Shown here one piece after another: positions 30,382 to 40,545 of a stretch of DNA of 64,000 nt. The translations under genes and the position numbers were made by a program. Positions within the stretch are counted from its first letter, which is position 1. Each line of letters opens with the position of its first letter. Source of the stretch: Candidatus Heimdallarchaeota archaeon (GTDB lineage: Archaea; Asgardarchaeota; Heimdallarchaeia; Hodarchaeales; Hodarchaeaceae); assembly GCA_011364965.1 (NCBI GenBank), contig RDOB01000002.1, positions 124,001 through 188,000 on the forward strand, read 5' to 3'. The notes beneath the pieces are model-generated. The model was not told the origin of the DNA. It ran no database searches and saw only the letters and a program-made list of their open reading frames with translations.

Positions 30382-33300
30382 TCAGAAGCTCGTGGCTCGT
30401 TCTAATTGCTTATCTTCACTCATTTGAATTGAAAATATTGAGCTAAGTCCTTTAACATTTGTACAGCCATATAATCTATCAGCCCATGCCATTAGAATGT
30501 CACGATGACTAATAACTAGAAATTGAGCTCCAGGGGTGGATTTTTTCTTTCGTTGATCTTCATCACCTTCATCCTGACCAACACTTCGACTCATTCGATG
30601 AAGCAATTTAGCTACTCTTCTTACATTCATAGGATCTAAAGCGGCATCAATTTCGTCTAAGATGTAAAAGGGCTGTACATCAACTGTTTGAACTGCGAAT
30701 ATAAAAGCTAATGCAGTAAGAGCTTTTTCGCCGCCTGACATTGCTTCTAGTGAGGCAACCCTTTTTCCAGCAGGATGTGCTTCAATAAATAATCCTCCCT
30801 CAAAGATATCTTCCCCCTTTTTCGGATCTTTTTCCAATATTAATCTTGCGTCCCCTCCAGATAGCTCATTAAAGATAGATCCAAAATGCTTGTTCACAGA
30901 TCTGAAGGTTTTCATGAAAACTGTATATTTTTCAGTTTCAATATCCTCTATGAAATCTAAAATCACTTGACGTTCTTCAATCAGAATATCTCGTCGATCC
31001 AACAGCTCAATATATCTCGAATTTTCCTCCTGAAACTCTTTTAATGCGCGCATATTTACTGGTTCGAGGCGTTTCTTTTCAGCACTTTTGCTCTCAATAT
31101 CCTCTGTAATTTTACTTTCTTTAATTTTCTTTAATTCTTCAGCATCTGCTGAAAGAATTTCAATATTATTTGCGACTGCTTCATTTTGCAGATTTTCGAT
31201 TTCTACTGAAAAACGTTCACGTTGTAACTTAATCGAGGTAATTTTCTCTTCAAGTTGAGTAATTTTTTCGTTTAAGCGTTCTTTGTCTTTTACAAGTTGG
31301 CCTTGGTATTTTTTCTGGGTAGAAAGATCAGATTTTACTTCTTTCATTTCATCGGTTATGGAATCTTCTTTTTCTAAAATCTGTTTTAATTGAATACCAA
31401 TTTGCTCTTTTTGCTCTGATATCGCTTCAAGTTCCCCTTCAAGGTTTGCATTTTCTACTTTGAGCGCGTTTATTTCTTCTTGAGTCTCTAATATTCTGGC
31501 TTCTCTTTCTTCTTTGCTCTTAGTTAAGCTTTCGATCCTTGAGTCAATACCAGTCAATCTACCTTGTAATTTGCCTAATTTTTGTTCAATTTGATTCATT
31601 TGTTCTAAAAGGGGGCGTGTATCTGCAGCTTCTAAACGCGTTTCGATCTCATTCATTTCTTGTGCAATTTCCTCGATAGTTTTTTCGTATTGGTGCATCT
31701 CCTGCTCTTGTTCGTCACGAGACCTTGTTCTATCTGCTAATTGTTGCAGTAATGGTTTAATTTCTCCTTTATTCTTCTCAATGTTTTCTCTGTACAATTT
31801 AATTTCATTTTCTTGTTGATTTAAGGCAATAGTATTGTTTTGGATATTTTTTTCGAGTTTTTCAAGGGATTTTACTATAACATTTTCTAGATCATTGAGT
31901 TTCTTTAGACTGGTCTGGACCTCTTTCAGTTCATTCTTCTTTAAGTTTAATTTTTCTTCTGTTTCATCTCTCTCTATTATTAACTGGTTAATTGTTTCTT
32001 GTGCAGAAACTAAATGAAAACCACCAAAAATAATACCATTTGAGTAAAATACATCTCCATCAGTTGTTGTTACAGTTTGCTTTCCTTTACGCCAAATATT
32101 CACTGCCTCATTTAGATTATCAATAATTTCGTTCTGTTCCTTTATTTTTTTGACAATATTGGAAAATTTATCCTCTAATTTTAGTTTAAATTGCTCTAAA
32201 GGTATAAAGTTAGCAGCACCTATCGCATTTTCTTTTAACATCTTAATACAGAAAATTGCAGTATCGATTGTATCAGTTATTATGGCATCAGAGAGATGTC
32301 CGACCTCTGAGGGTAATGTTTCACCTTCTCTGGAAATATTTTGAAATTCCCCCAAAACACCTGAAATTTCTCCAGAGTTGGCTTTCTCACTTATGAAGGA
32401 TACTGCGGGGTTTTCTTTTCCTGACTCCGCTTTGAGAAAAGATGAGATTGTATCGATTCTTGCCTTCTTTACAATATACTGATCATTTAGCTGTCTAGTT
32501 TCTGAATCTAAGGTTAGAATTGTGTTCTCAATATTCTGTTTCTTCTCTTGGATCTCCTCCATCCTTTGTTGGGTTTCAGAGGTTTTGGTAGTATCTTCCT
32601 CAATTATCTGCTTTAATTCATTAAGTTTTGTTTGATTAATATTGATCTGTTCATCTAATTCTTTTTGACGTTTTTCATATTCATTTACATTATTTTGAAA
32701 TGCTGTGACCATATTCTGAGAAACTTCAAATGATACTTGGGTTTTTGTCAGCCGATCATTCTCTATACGGTATCTTCGCTCTGCATCATCATATTCATTT
32801 TTTATATCATCATACTCTTCGTTTTTTGCTTCGAGATCTTTCTCAACTGAAGATTTTTGAGTTTGTGTTTCTTCAATTTTAGCAATTAACTCTCTTTTAC
32901 CTTCTTCTAATTGACTTTTTGTTTGAAGATCCTCTTCTTTCTTTTTCTCAATTTGAATAAGTCGTTCTTCTAATTGTTTCATACGGTTTTCGTTTGTTTG
33001 GAGCGTTTTATTGTTATATTCTGTCTTTTCATCAATTTTTGCTTTCTCAATATTCTTTTCTTCAATATTCGATCTAATTTCTTTTAATGAGGTTTCTAAT
33101 CTGATGGTTTGATCTTCAAGATTTCTTATTTTTTCAGTCGTTTCATCAATATTTGCTGTTTTTCCATCTCGTTCGGTTATTAATGCTTCTTGATTAGTTC
33201 TAAATTCAGAGATTTCATCATCAAATTTCTTTATTCCCTCACTATTTTTATGAAATGCAAAGGAAATGAGTAATGCTTTAAGTTTTTTCACCTCGTTATC

Positions 33301-33963
33301 TAGCTGAGTCCAATGTTCTGCGTCATCTTTTTCTTTTCTTAGCGATTCAACTCGTTTTGAAACCTCACTCACTAATAACTGGAGTTCATCCATTCGTCTA
33401 TTAGCTTCATCCAATTCCACTAACGCTGATTGCTTCTTCTCATCAAATTGTCCCACACCTGCTAGATTTTCCATTAACTTTCTTCGTTCAATTGGATTCA
33501 TTCCGACTATCTCCCCCACTTGACCTTGAGCAATAATATTATATGAATTTATTACATCAATCCCAGCGATTCTCAATTTGTCCAAAATATCTGTCCTTGT
33601 TGTCCTTTTACCATTTAATCTATAAGTACTTGACCCATTACGTTTCAACTCACGAGAAACTATAATCTCTTTCTCCTTTAAAGGAATCAAAAAATCAGAA
33701 TTATCAAATATTATTTCAACAGTTGCTTTATCTGCTGGTTTTTTCCCTCCTATCCCGTTATAAATCAAACCAATCATTTTATCGGCACGCATGCTTTTCT
33801 TAGACATTGCTCCTAAGCAGAAATTTATACCATCAATACTATTTGATTTTCCACTTCCATTAGGGCCAACAATGACAGTAAAGCCTGTGGCAAGGGGCAT
33901 ACGCACTGTTCCAGGACCATAAGATTTCCAACCAGTCATTTTGATTTCTTTGATGTGAACCAT
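30382..33963 (-). CDS. smc: Chromosome segregation protein SMC
   Basis: Walker A GPNGSGKSNSIDGI, hinge domain, two coiled-coil arms, signature MSGGEKALTALAFIFAVQ, Walker B FYILDEIDAALDP. Confidence 0.97.
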   Translation of the reverse strand: MVHIKEIKMTGWKSYGPGTVRMPLATGFTVIVGPNGSGKSNSIDGINFCLGAMSKKSMRADKMIGLIYNGIGGKKPADKATVEIIFDNSDFLIPLKEKEIIVSRELKRNGSSTYRLNGKRTTRTDILDKLRIAGIDVINSYNIIAQGQVGEIVGMNPIERRKLMENLAGVGQFDEKKQSALVELDEANRRMDELQLLVSEVSKRVESLRKEKDDAEHWTQLDNEVKKLKALLISFAFHKNSEGIKKFDDEISEFRTNQEALITERDGKTANIDETTEKIRNLEDQTIRLETSLKEIRSNIEEKNIEKAKIDEKTEYNNKTLQTNENRMKQLEERLIQIEKKKEEDLQTKSQLEEGKRELIAKIEETQTQKSSVEKDLEAKNEEYDDIKNEYDDAERRYRIENDRLTKTQVSFEVSQNMVTAFQNNVNEYEKRQKELDEQININQTKLNELKQIIEEDTTKTSETQQRMEEIQEKKQNIENTILTLDSETRQLNDQYIVKKARIDTISSFLKAESGKENPAVSFISEKANSGEISGVLGEFQNISREGETLPSEVGHLSDAIITDTIDTAIFCIKMLKENAIGAANFIPLEQFKLKLEDKFSNIVKKIKEQNEIIDNLNEAVNIWRKGKQTVTTTDGDVFYSNGIIFGGFHLVSAQETINQLIIERDETEEKLNLKKNELKEVQTSLKKLNDLENVIVKSLEKLEKNIQNNTIALNQQENEIKLYRENIEKNKGEIKPLLQQLADRTRSRDEQEQEMHQYEKTIEEIAQEMNEIETRLEAADTRPLLEQMNQIEQKLGKLQGRLTGIDSRIESLTKSKEEREARILETQEEINALKVENANLEGELEAISEQKEQIGIQLKQILEKEDSITDEMKEVKSDLSTQKKYQGQLVKDKERLNEKITQLEEKITSIKLQRERFSVEIENLQNEAVANNIEILSADAEELKKIKESKITEDIESKSAEKKRLEPVNMRALKEFQEENSRYIELLDRRDILIEERQVILDFIEDIETEKYTVFMKTFRSVNKHFGSIFNELSGGDARLILEKDPKKGEDIFEGGLFIEAHPAGKRVASLEAMSGGEKALTALAFIFAVQTVDVQPFYILDEIDAALDPMNVRRVAKLLHRMSRSVGQDEGDEDQRKKKSTPGAQFLVISHRDILMAWADRLYGCTNVKGLSSIFSIQMSEDKQLERATSF

Positions 33964-34398
33964 TGCATATGCCTCAATCTATGGTTTTTTAGTGATGGTT
34001 TTTTACTATTAAGAAATAACTAACCGCAATTTTACCAATTTCAATGTATTGATTAAAGGCATTCCTTTTGGAATTTTGCTGATAAGTAAGGAATCAGTGT
34101 TTGAATCCATTATAAATCTATTCTAACATAACTTATGGAATATAAAGAGATACAATCTATGATTTGTATGGAATTTCTGTAACAATGGATTAAGGAATCT
34201 ATATCAAGTTTTTTACTATTCTGAATATAGTTTGATTGTGCTAATTTACCCTATTAAAATGAATTCGATTTTTCTTAGTAAAATATGGAAAGATGTCCCG
34301 GGTTTTTTAATTTGCTAAAAGATCTAGAATGATATAAAATAGGATAAGAAATAAAATTCCTTTACTATTTTCGGTTAAACACTTCAGGAGTGCTATAA

Positions 34399-35877
34399 AT
34401 GGAAGTAAAAGCTAGTGAAGATAATGGATGTAAGGTAAAAAAGAAACTAGATTTTCTTACGACTGAGCATTTAAGAGAAAACAGATCTACGAGTCAGAAA
34501 GTCAGAAATATTATTGGTATGGGTCTTTTTGCCTCTGCTAATTCTATTTTAATCTCTTTTATTATAGCCTACTTTAATTCAGCTTATTTGCAAGGTTTAT
34601 TGAAATTAGAGGCATCCATTGCCGAAACTATTTTTTCTTACTCCGTTGCTGCGGGGAGTGTCGCCTTTCTTGGGACTGTTATCATTGGAGGGGCATTTTC
34701 TGATGATTATCGTTCTAAATATGGTGCGAGAGCGCCTTTTATTTTGGGGGGGTGTCTTCTTGCGGGAATAATGTTAATAGTCACTCCTTTTTTTGCAGGT
34801 AGTTCTAATGATCCCGAATTAATGAAAATTTTATTCCCAATATGCTTCTTTTTAATTTACGCGGGGTTAGGACTTGCTAGTTCACCATATGGTGCCCTAT
34901 TATCTGAACTATTCACAAAAGAACAGAGGGGATGGGTTGGCATTGTTTTAGCAGGTTTTACAACTCTTGGTTCTTTCTTGGGTTTAGTATTATTTAAAGA
35001 AATAACAAAAATTCTTCTAGGAGTCGCAGAACTATTTCAGATGAGCTTAGTTCTAGAAGTTAGTTTTTTCATTTTTCCTGCTTTAGTAATAGCCATATCT
35101 GGAATTTTTATCTTTTTTTTGGTTGAAAAAGCCAATCCCCCATATCCACCCATTGATTCAGTTATTACAGATATAATACAGACTCCTACATATCTACTTA
35201 ACTTTTCTGGCTCCGATTTTGGCAAAATGTTCTTTGTTCAATCTTTTTGGGGTTTTGCAGGAGAAACAGTATCTATATATCTGATAATTCATATTTCAAA
35301 AGCTTCCAGTATTTCTCTTGATGAAGCACCTACGGCTTTGGTAATTTTAGCCGTTGTTTCTGCTTTAATGGTTATACCTGCTGGTTTTTTTATTCAAAAA
35401 TTTGGAAAAGTTAACACTGCAATAGTTGGATCAATAGCATATTCACTTTTCTGTCTTCTTCTAGGTGGAATGGAAATCGGTGGATATTCTTGGGCCTTGA
35501 TAATAATAGCAGCCTTAGGTGGCTTGGGCGCGGTATTTGTAGAATCAGTTCGTGTATCTCTACCAGCTGATTTGGTACCAGAGGGAAAGGAGGCTCAATT
35601 CATGGGATTGAATAAATTTGGAGCAACTTGGACTCAACCTTTAGTTGCTTTAGCAGGTGGATTCATTTTATCAGCTTTTGCGGATTGGAATTACTCCGCA
35701 ACCGCGGTTATGTTTTTAGTTGCTGGCATTGCTTCCATTATTGCTACTATACTTCTATTCCTGATAACTTATGAGAAAATGGTACGATCCGAATACCAAA
35801 AGTTTTACAAACGTTACTTACAAGCAAAAGGATTTTTCGAGGGCAAATTAGATAGTTTGGTTGATTCCATAGTATAG
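34399..35877 (+). CDS. MFS transporter (GPH-like)
   Basis: 492 aa, 12-TM pattern; DDYRSKYGARAPFILGGC loop 2-3 motif. Confidence 0.82.
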   Translation: MEVKASEDNGCKVKKKLDFLTTEHLRENRSTSQKVRNIIGMGLFASANSILISFIIAYFNSAYLQGLLKLEASIAETIFSYSVAAGSVAFLGTVIIGGAFSDDYRSKYGARAPFILGGCLLAGIMLIVTPFFAGSSNDPELMKILFPICFFLIYAGLGLASSPYGALLSELFTKEQRGWVGIVLAGFTTLGSFLGLVLFKEITKILLGVAELFQMSLVLEVSFFIFPALVIAISGIFIFFLVEKANPPYPPIDSVITDIIQTPTYLLNFSGSDFGKMFFVQSFWGFAGETVSIYLIIHISKASSISLDEAPTALVILAVVSALMVIPAGFFIQKFGKVNTAIVGSIAYSLFCLLLGGMEIGGYSWALIIIAALGGLGAVFVESVRVSLPADLVPEGKEAQFMGLNKFGATWTQPLVALAGGFILSAFADWNYSATAVMFLVAGIASIIATILLFLITYEKMVRSEYQKFYKRYLQAKGFFEGKLDSLVDSIV

Positions 35878-35901
35878 AAATAAAATTCTTTTTCCTAATA
35901 T

Positions 35902-36465
35902 TCAGATTTGCCCTTTTCTCTTTTTATTTTCAATTATTAGAATTCCAAGATGCGAAAATGGAGATTCCATCCCTTCACCAGACTTAGCAGAGCATAAATA
36001 ATATCCCGACAGTTTATTCTGTCTAACAAAATTACCAGCTGACTCTGAAATTAGGTCTCTTTGATCCTCGGGTATTGTGTCGATTTTATTTCCTAATAAG
36101 ACAATAGGTATGTTAGGATCATTGTGTTGACGTATCATTCTGACCCATTCAGGTATTTCAGAAAGGGTTTGGATCCTTGATGTATCAAATGCAACAAATG
36201 CCCCCGATGAGCCAGTACAGTATCCTGGAAAAAGGGATCTAAATCTATCTTCACCCGCGTAGTCCCAAAATGCCATTCGAACAATATTTTCTCCGATTTC
36301 TTGATCCATAACAAGAAAATTGATACCTACAGTACTAACAGCAGGGATATAGCTATTGGTTTCATGACGTTTTAAAAGTGTCGTCTTACCTACTCCCCCA
36401 GGCCCTGCCACTACAACTTTAACTGTAAGGACGTCAGGACTAACTATAAATCTAGTCTTCGACAT
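35902..36465 (-). CDS. Small GTPase with switch II Gln-to-Glu substitution
   Basis: G1 GPGGVGKTT, G3 DYAGEDRF, G4 GNKID, G5 CSAKSG. Confidence 0.9.
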   Translation of the reverse strand: MSKTRFIVSPDVLTVKVVVAGPGGVGKTTLLKRHETNSYIPAVSTVGINFLVMDQEIGENIVRMAFWDYAGEDRFRSLFPGYCTGSSGAFVAFDTSRIQTLSEIPEWVRMIRQHNDPNIPIVLLGNKIDTIPEDQRDLISESAGNFVRQNKLSGYYLCSAKSGEGMESPFSHLGILIIENKKRKGQI

Positions 36466-36481
36466 ATTTGGATTCCTCAGA

Positions 36482-37006
36482 TCACATAGCTCTTTTTGGC
36501 TTTTTATAAATCCTTTCAGCCATCAATTGAAAGACTCTTTGCGTATTTTCGCCAGTAAAAGCACTTGTTTGGAAGTATTCATCAATTTGGTGGGTGTTTC
36601 GAAATTCATTAATTTTTACAGGGGATAATGTAACTCCTAAATCTGCCTTAGTAGAAACAAGAAAGTTAACACTTTCGTTCTCTCTCCCATAAACACGTAT
36701 CCACTCATGAAGAAGATCTAAAGTCTCCTCACGTGAAGGATCAAAAGCTAATATCAATCCATCGCAATCTGAAGCGTATTGGGGAAATATCATACGAAAT
36801 TTTGGTTCTCCTCCAAAATCATAGACATGAATAACAACAGATGTACCATCTTCAAGTTGAACAGTTTTCAATGTAAATTCAAACCCAACAGTGGAATATA
36901 GTCCTTTAAGTGGGAACTGTTCATGAATAAATCTATGAACAAGTGATGATTTCCCTACATGCTTTTCTCCTGCTATCACAACTTTTAATGGTCGATCGAT
37001 TGACAC
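36482..37006 (-). CDS. Small GTPase with switch II Gln-to-Glu substitution and noncanonical G4
   Basis: G1 GEKHVGKSS, G3 DFGGEPKF, G4 STKAD, G5 TSAF. Confidence 0.88.
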   Translation of the reverse strand: MSIDRPLKVVIAGEKHVGKSSLVHRFIHEQFPLKGLYSTVGFEFTLKTVQLEDGTSVVIHVYDFGGEPKFRMIFPQYASDCDGLILAFDPSREETLDLLHEWIRVYGRENESVNFLVSTKADLGVTLSPVKINEFRNTHQIDEYFQTSAFTGENTQRVFQLMAERIYKKPKRAM

Positions 37007-37141
37007 GAATTATTCCCACTTCATATAATTAAATCTAACCTAAACTAGCTTATATCAATTCTTTTGACGGTAATCAGCGGCAAATTAGATTTTTAATATT
37101 ATATCTTCAGTTTTTGTATCAGCTTTCATCATTTTTATTTA

Positions 37142-38329
37142 TTATTTAATATCAATTTTTGTTTCGTTTTTTGGATGTATATTTTTCAAAGTATTGGCTG
37201 ATTTAGGAATATGGACTTCTGCGGTCTTAATCAATAATGATAATTCTTCACTTCGCGTTATCACTTTTGCGAGTAAAGAATAGACGATCTCATATTTTTC
37301 ATTTACCTTCCTATCAATTATTGCCTGAATTTCATCATGGAAACGCTCTAATTCACGTTGGTGGTTTTTGATTCGAATATTTTGTTCATCCATAATTTTT
37401 TCGTATTCTTTCACCGTCTCTTGAAGTCCTTTTACTAATTCCTCCCTTGATTGCTTTGCCTCTGTTTTTAATTCCTCGGTTAGTTCTGTAATCATGTTTT
37501 CTAATTTTTCCCCAACTTTTTTTGGCATAAAATTTACTGAAATTTCATCAAGAATCTTTGTATCAGACTCTTTAAGTGATTGCGCCGTTAATCCCAATTC
37601 AGTCCGTATACTTTCATTATAACTCTCTATTATTCTTGAAAAGTTCTCAAAATGGGTTTCCTGATCTCTTTTTATAACAGATATTATTTCATTAAACTGC
37701 TGTTTGAGGTTGGATAAATTATCCCTATGCTCATCAAGACTATCTGCATGATTGTCTCCCAATCGACCAAGCTGCTCTAGACCTTCTCCGAGAATTTCCA
37801 TTGAATTCTTTAGGGCATCAAATTGATTTTGTGATAAAGCAATATGGTCAGATATCTTAGAATTCACACTATCGAATGCTGAGTTGGTTTTCCCTTGCTC
37901 ATCGGTAAATGCGTTTAAAATCAATTCTCTTGATTCTTTAATTTCTGTGGAAAAATTAGTCTTCAAATCCTCTTGAATCGTCTCTAAATGTGATAAATCT
38001 TCTTTAATTTCTCCCTCCAATTTATTCTGAGAGCTTTTAATCTCAGATACATTATTTTCCAAGTTTTTATTTAACTCGGAAATCCTTTCCTGGATTTTTG
38101 TAGATAATCTAGAAGTTTCTTCGTTTTGATTTTCTAGCGTCTCTATCTTATGATTTAGCTCCTCTTTCCAATTCCCTAAAGCAAGATTATCCTCCTCAAA
38201 TCGCACTTCAATGTTATCAATAATTTTTTTCAGATCAGTAATTTGTTCATTATTTTCTTCTAAGAACTTTGTTATATCCAATAGTCTTTTTGCAAGTTCT
38301 AGGTCTTCGCTGTCTTCATTTTGCCTCAA
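37142..38329 (-). CDS. Coiled-coil protein, 395 aa
   Basis: Continuous charged heptad-like sequence; overlaps the upstream 146-aa gene by 14 bp. Confidence 0.75.
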   Translation of the reverse strand: MRQNEDSEDLELAKRLLDITKFLEENNEQITDLKKIIDNIEVRFEEDNLALGNWKEELNHKIETLENQNEETSRLSTKIQERISELNKNLENNVSEIKSSQNKLEGEIKEDLSHLETIQEDLKTNFSTEIKESRELILNAFTDEQGKTNSAFDSVNSKISDHIALSQNQFDALKNSMEILGEGLEQLGRLGDNHADSLDEHRDNLSNLKQQFNEIISVIKRDQETHFENFSRIIESYNESIRTELGLTAQSLKESDTKILDEISVNFMPKKVGEKLENMITELTEELKTEAKQSREELVKGLQETVKEYEKIMDEQNIRIKNHQRELERFHDEIQAIIDRKVNEKYEIVYSLLAKVITRSEELSLLIKTAEVHIPKSANTLKNIHPKNETKIDIK

Positions 38330-38756
38330 TATTCATCTTCTCCTTCAAATTTTTATTTGCCTCTGTCAATGCGATGTGAATGTCATCTAGGGCATTTAAT
38401 AGTTTCGTTTCAATGCTTTCCTGTTGAATAAACTCATTAATATCCATTCCTTTTTCAACAGCAGGTAAAAACCGTTTCCAATGAGGTCTGATTTCCTCAA
38501 TGTTTTTTGAATCCGCCATTAATATCAATTTTGTTTCAGCATGTAATACTTCGACAATAACTCCTAATTTATGTTCCCCAATGGTAATTTCTGTAATTCC
38601 TGCTGGAAGAATTCCCTTTCTTTTCAAGATTAACAGGGTATCTGCTCTTTCCTGAATGATTGGAAATAGCTCCGTAGGAGTTTGAAGAAAAATTCCTTTT
38701 ACAGAGAAGGCTTCTGCAAATTTTTCTAAAATTTGTTTAAGACTCACAACCATCAA
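38316..38756 (-). CDS. Hypothetical protein, 146 aa, overlapping the coiled-coil gene
   Basis: Complete ORF, start overlap implies translational coupling; no family recognised. Confidence 0.7.
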   Translation of the reverse strand: MMVVSLKQILEKFAEAFSVKGIFLQTPTELFPIIQERADTLLILKRKGILPAGITEITIGEHKLGVIVEVLHAETKLILMADSKNIEEIRPHWKRFLPAVEKGMDINEFIQQESIETKLLNALDDIHIALTEANKNLKEKMNIEAK

Positions 38757-38900
38757 TCCAAATGCACGAAAGTTTTTCTAGGCATATAGAAAAACTTGTT
38801 GATAATCTTCAATTAATTTAAAATGAACAATTTCTTAAAGATTACATAATACACTCATAAAACAATAACTTCAATACAAATTATAGGAATTTGATAAATT

Positions 38901-39611
38901 ATGAATGACATCTCTTTAGGTTCACAATTGACCGTTATCCTTCCCACATTGAATGAAAGCGAAAATATTGGAAAAATGATTTCGCATTTGCACTCACTCC
39001 TATCAGATTTGAAGATAATAGTTGCTGATGATGGATCAACTGATGGAACCATAGAAATTGTAAATCAGAGGATTATTGAAAACAGGAATATTTCTTTGTT
39101 AAATCGAAGTGAAGATCCAATAAAAGGGCTTTCTGTTTCCATCGCTGAAGCGATCAATCAAACTGAAACAGATTATTTTGTAGTTTTAGACTCAGATTTC
39201 CAACATCCCCCTGAAAAGGTAATTGATGCCCTAAAATTGCTGAATGAAGGATTTCCCCTTGTTATTGGATATCGTACCGAATTTAAAGGTTGGAGTTTTA
39301 AACGGCGCTTAATTTCTTGGGGTGCGACTGATTTAGGGAAGTTTGCTCTTTTCATTCGAGGCAGAAATAGACCAAGAGACATTATGAGCGGTTTTTTTGG
39401 CGGAAAAACAGATTTTGTCCAAAAAATTTTACATGAAAATCCTGGAATTATAGAACCTCGTGGATATAAAATTTTATTTGATTTATTGAAAATTTTACCA
39501 AAAAAAGACAAGATTGGGGAATTTCCTTATAGCTTTCAGGAAAGGGAGGAAGGAAAATCAAAAATCAAAATGAAGCACTTCTTAATCTACTTTAGATCGT
39601 TATTCAAATAG
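38901..39611 (+). CDS. Family 2 glycosyltransferase (dolichol-phosphate mannosyltransferase-like)
   Basis: LTVILPTLNESENIGKMI, VADDGSTDGT, VLDSDFQHPPE, GYRTE. Confidence 0.92.
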   Translation: MNDISLGSQLTVILPTLNESENIGKMISHLHSLLSDLKIIVADDGSTDGTIEIVNQRIIENRNISLLNRSEDPIKGLSVSIAEAINQTETDYFVVLDSDFQHPPEKVIDALKLLNEGFPLVIGYRTEFKGWSFKRRLISWGATDLGKFALFIRGRNRPRDIMSGFFGGKTDFVQKILHENPGIIEPRGYKILFDLLKILPKKDKIGEFPYSFQEREEGKSKIKMKHFLIYFRSLFK

Positions 39612-39612
39612 T

Positions 39613-40227
39613 TTAATACTGTCGTTGTCCAGGAACTGTTGAACGAATGCGACTAGTAGTAGACCGGCTAGTTTTTCTCTGGCCATCTACAAATCGCATA
39701 ATATTGGTGCCTAGAAGCTGAAAAGCTTTTTGGATATTAACTCCAGTTTTTGCTGAAGTTTCTACATAATGACACGTAAACCCTTCTGGTTTGGTTAAAT
39801 TACTTAATCTGTCAGTGAAAATACGTCCTTGTTCTGGAGATACAGTATCATCGGATAATTCTCTCATATCAATTTTATTGGCCACAACAACAATAGGAAC
39901 TCTTCCCCGACCATTATTGGTCCATAATTCATTAATCCATTTTGGGGTGTTAAAATAAGAATCTGGTCTTGTTACATCGTAAACTAATAAAGCACCTACA
40001 CATCCTTTATAATATACTTCTCTGACTGCATCGAACCGCTGTTGTCCTGCTAGGTCCCAAATTTGATATCGAATGTGTTTCCCGCTTACATCATCATCTC
40101 GCATTGCGAAGTCGGCACCAATAGTTAACAAATATTGCGCCTTGAATCCTTTCCCTAAATAGCGCTCACGAATGGCTGTTTTTCCAACACCACCATCACC
40201 AATCAAGACTATCTTAAGAACGGTCAT
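39613..40227 (-). CDS. Rab-like small GTPase with basic C-terminal tail
   Basis: G1 GDGGVGKTA, G3 WDLAGQQRF, G4 NKID, G5 ETSAKTG; tail TSRSTTSRIRSTVPGQRQY. Confidence 0.93.
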   Translation of the reverse strand: MTVLKIVLIGDGGVGKTAIRERYLGKGFKAQYLLTIGADFAMRDDDVSGKHIRYQIWDLAGQQRFDAVREVYYKGCVGALLVYDVTRPDSYFNTPKWINELWTNNGRGRVPIVVVANKIDMRELSDDTVSPEQGRIFTDRLSNLTKPEGFTCHYVETSAKTGVNIQKAFQLLGTNIMRFVDGQRKTSRSTTSRIRSTVPGQRQY

Positions 40228-40545
40228 TCTGAATCATACCCTCTTTCTTACATGAAGCGTATATATTTTGACGACATACTTCAGTAAGATTTTGGTATTA
40301 CAATTATTGAATGAGTGAATAATTTATATTAAACTATCTAGTTAGTCTATTCGACTTTCTTAATTACACTCGTTATCTGTCCCTTTTACGAGAAATTTAA
40401 GAGTTTTTCTTAAAATTTAAGCCAAATTTCCACTGTAACAATCTTTTTTGATGTCTTTTTTTTAGAGATTGATTATTAGATCAGAACCAAAGGAATATTA
40501 ATTTGACTTCATAAAGTTATTTTTTAATAAAAATAGGGTGTAAAT

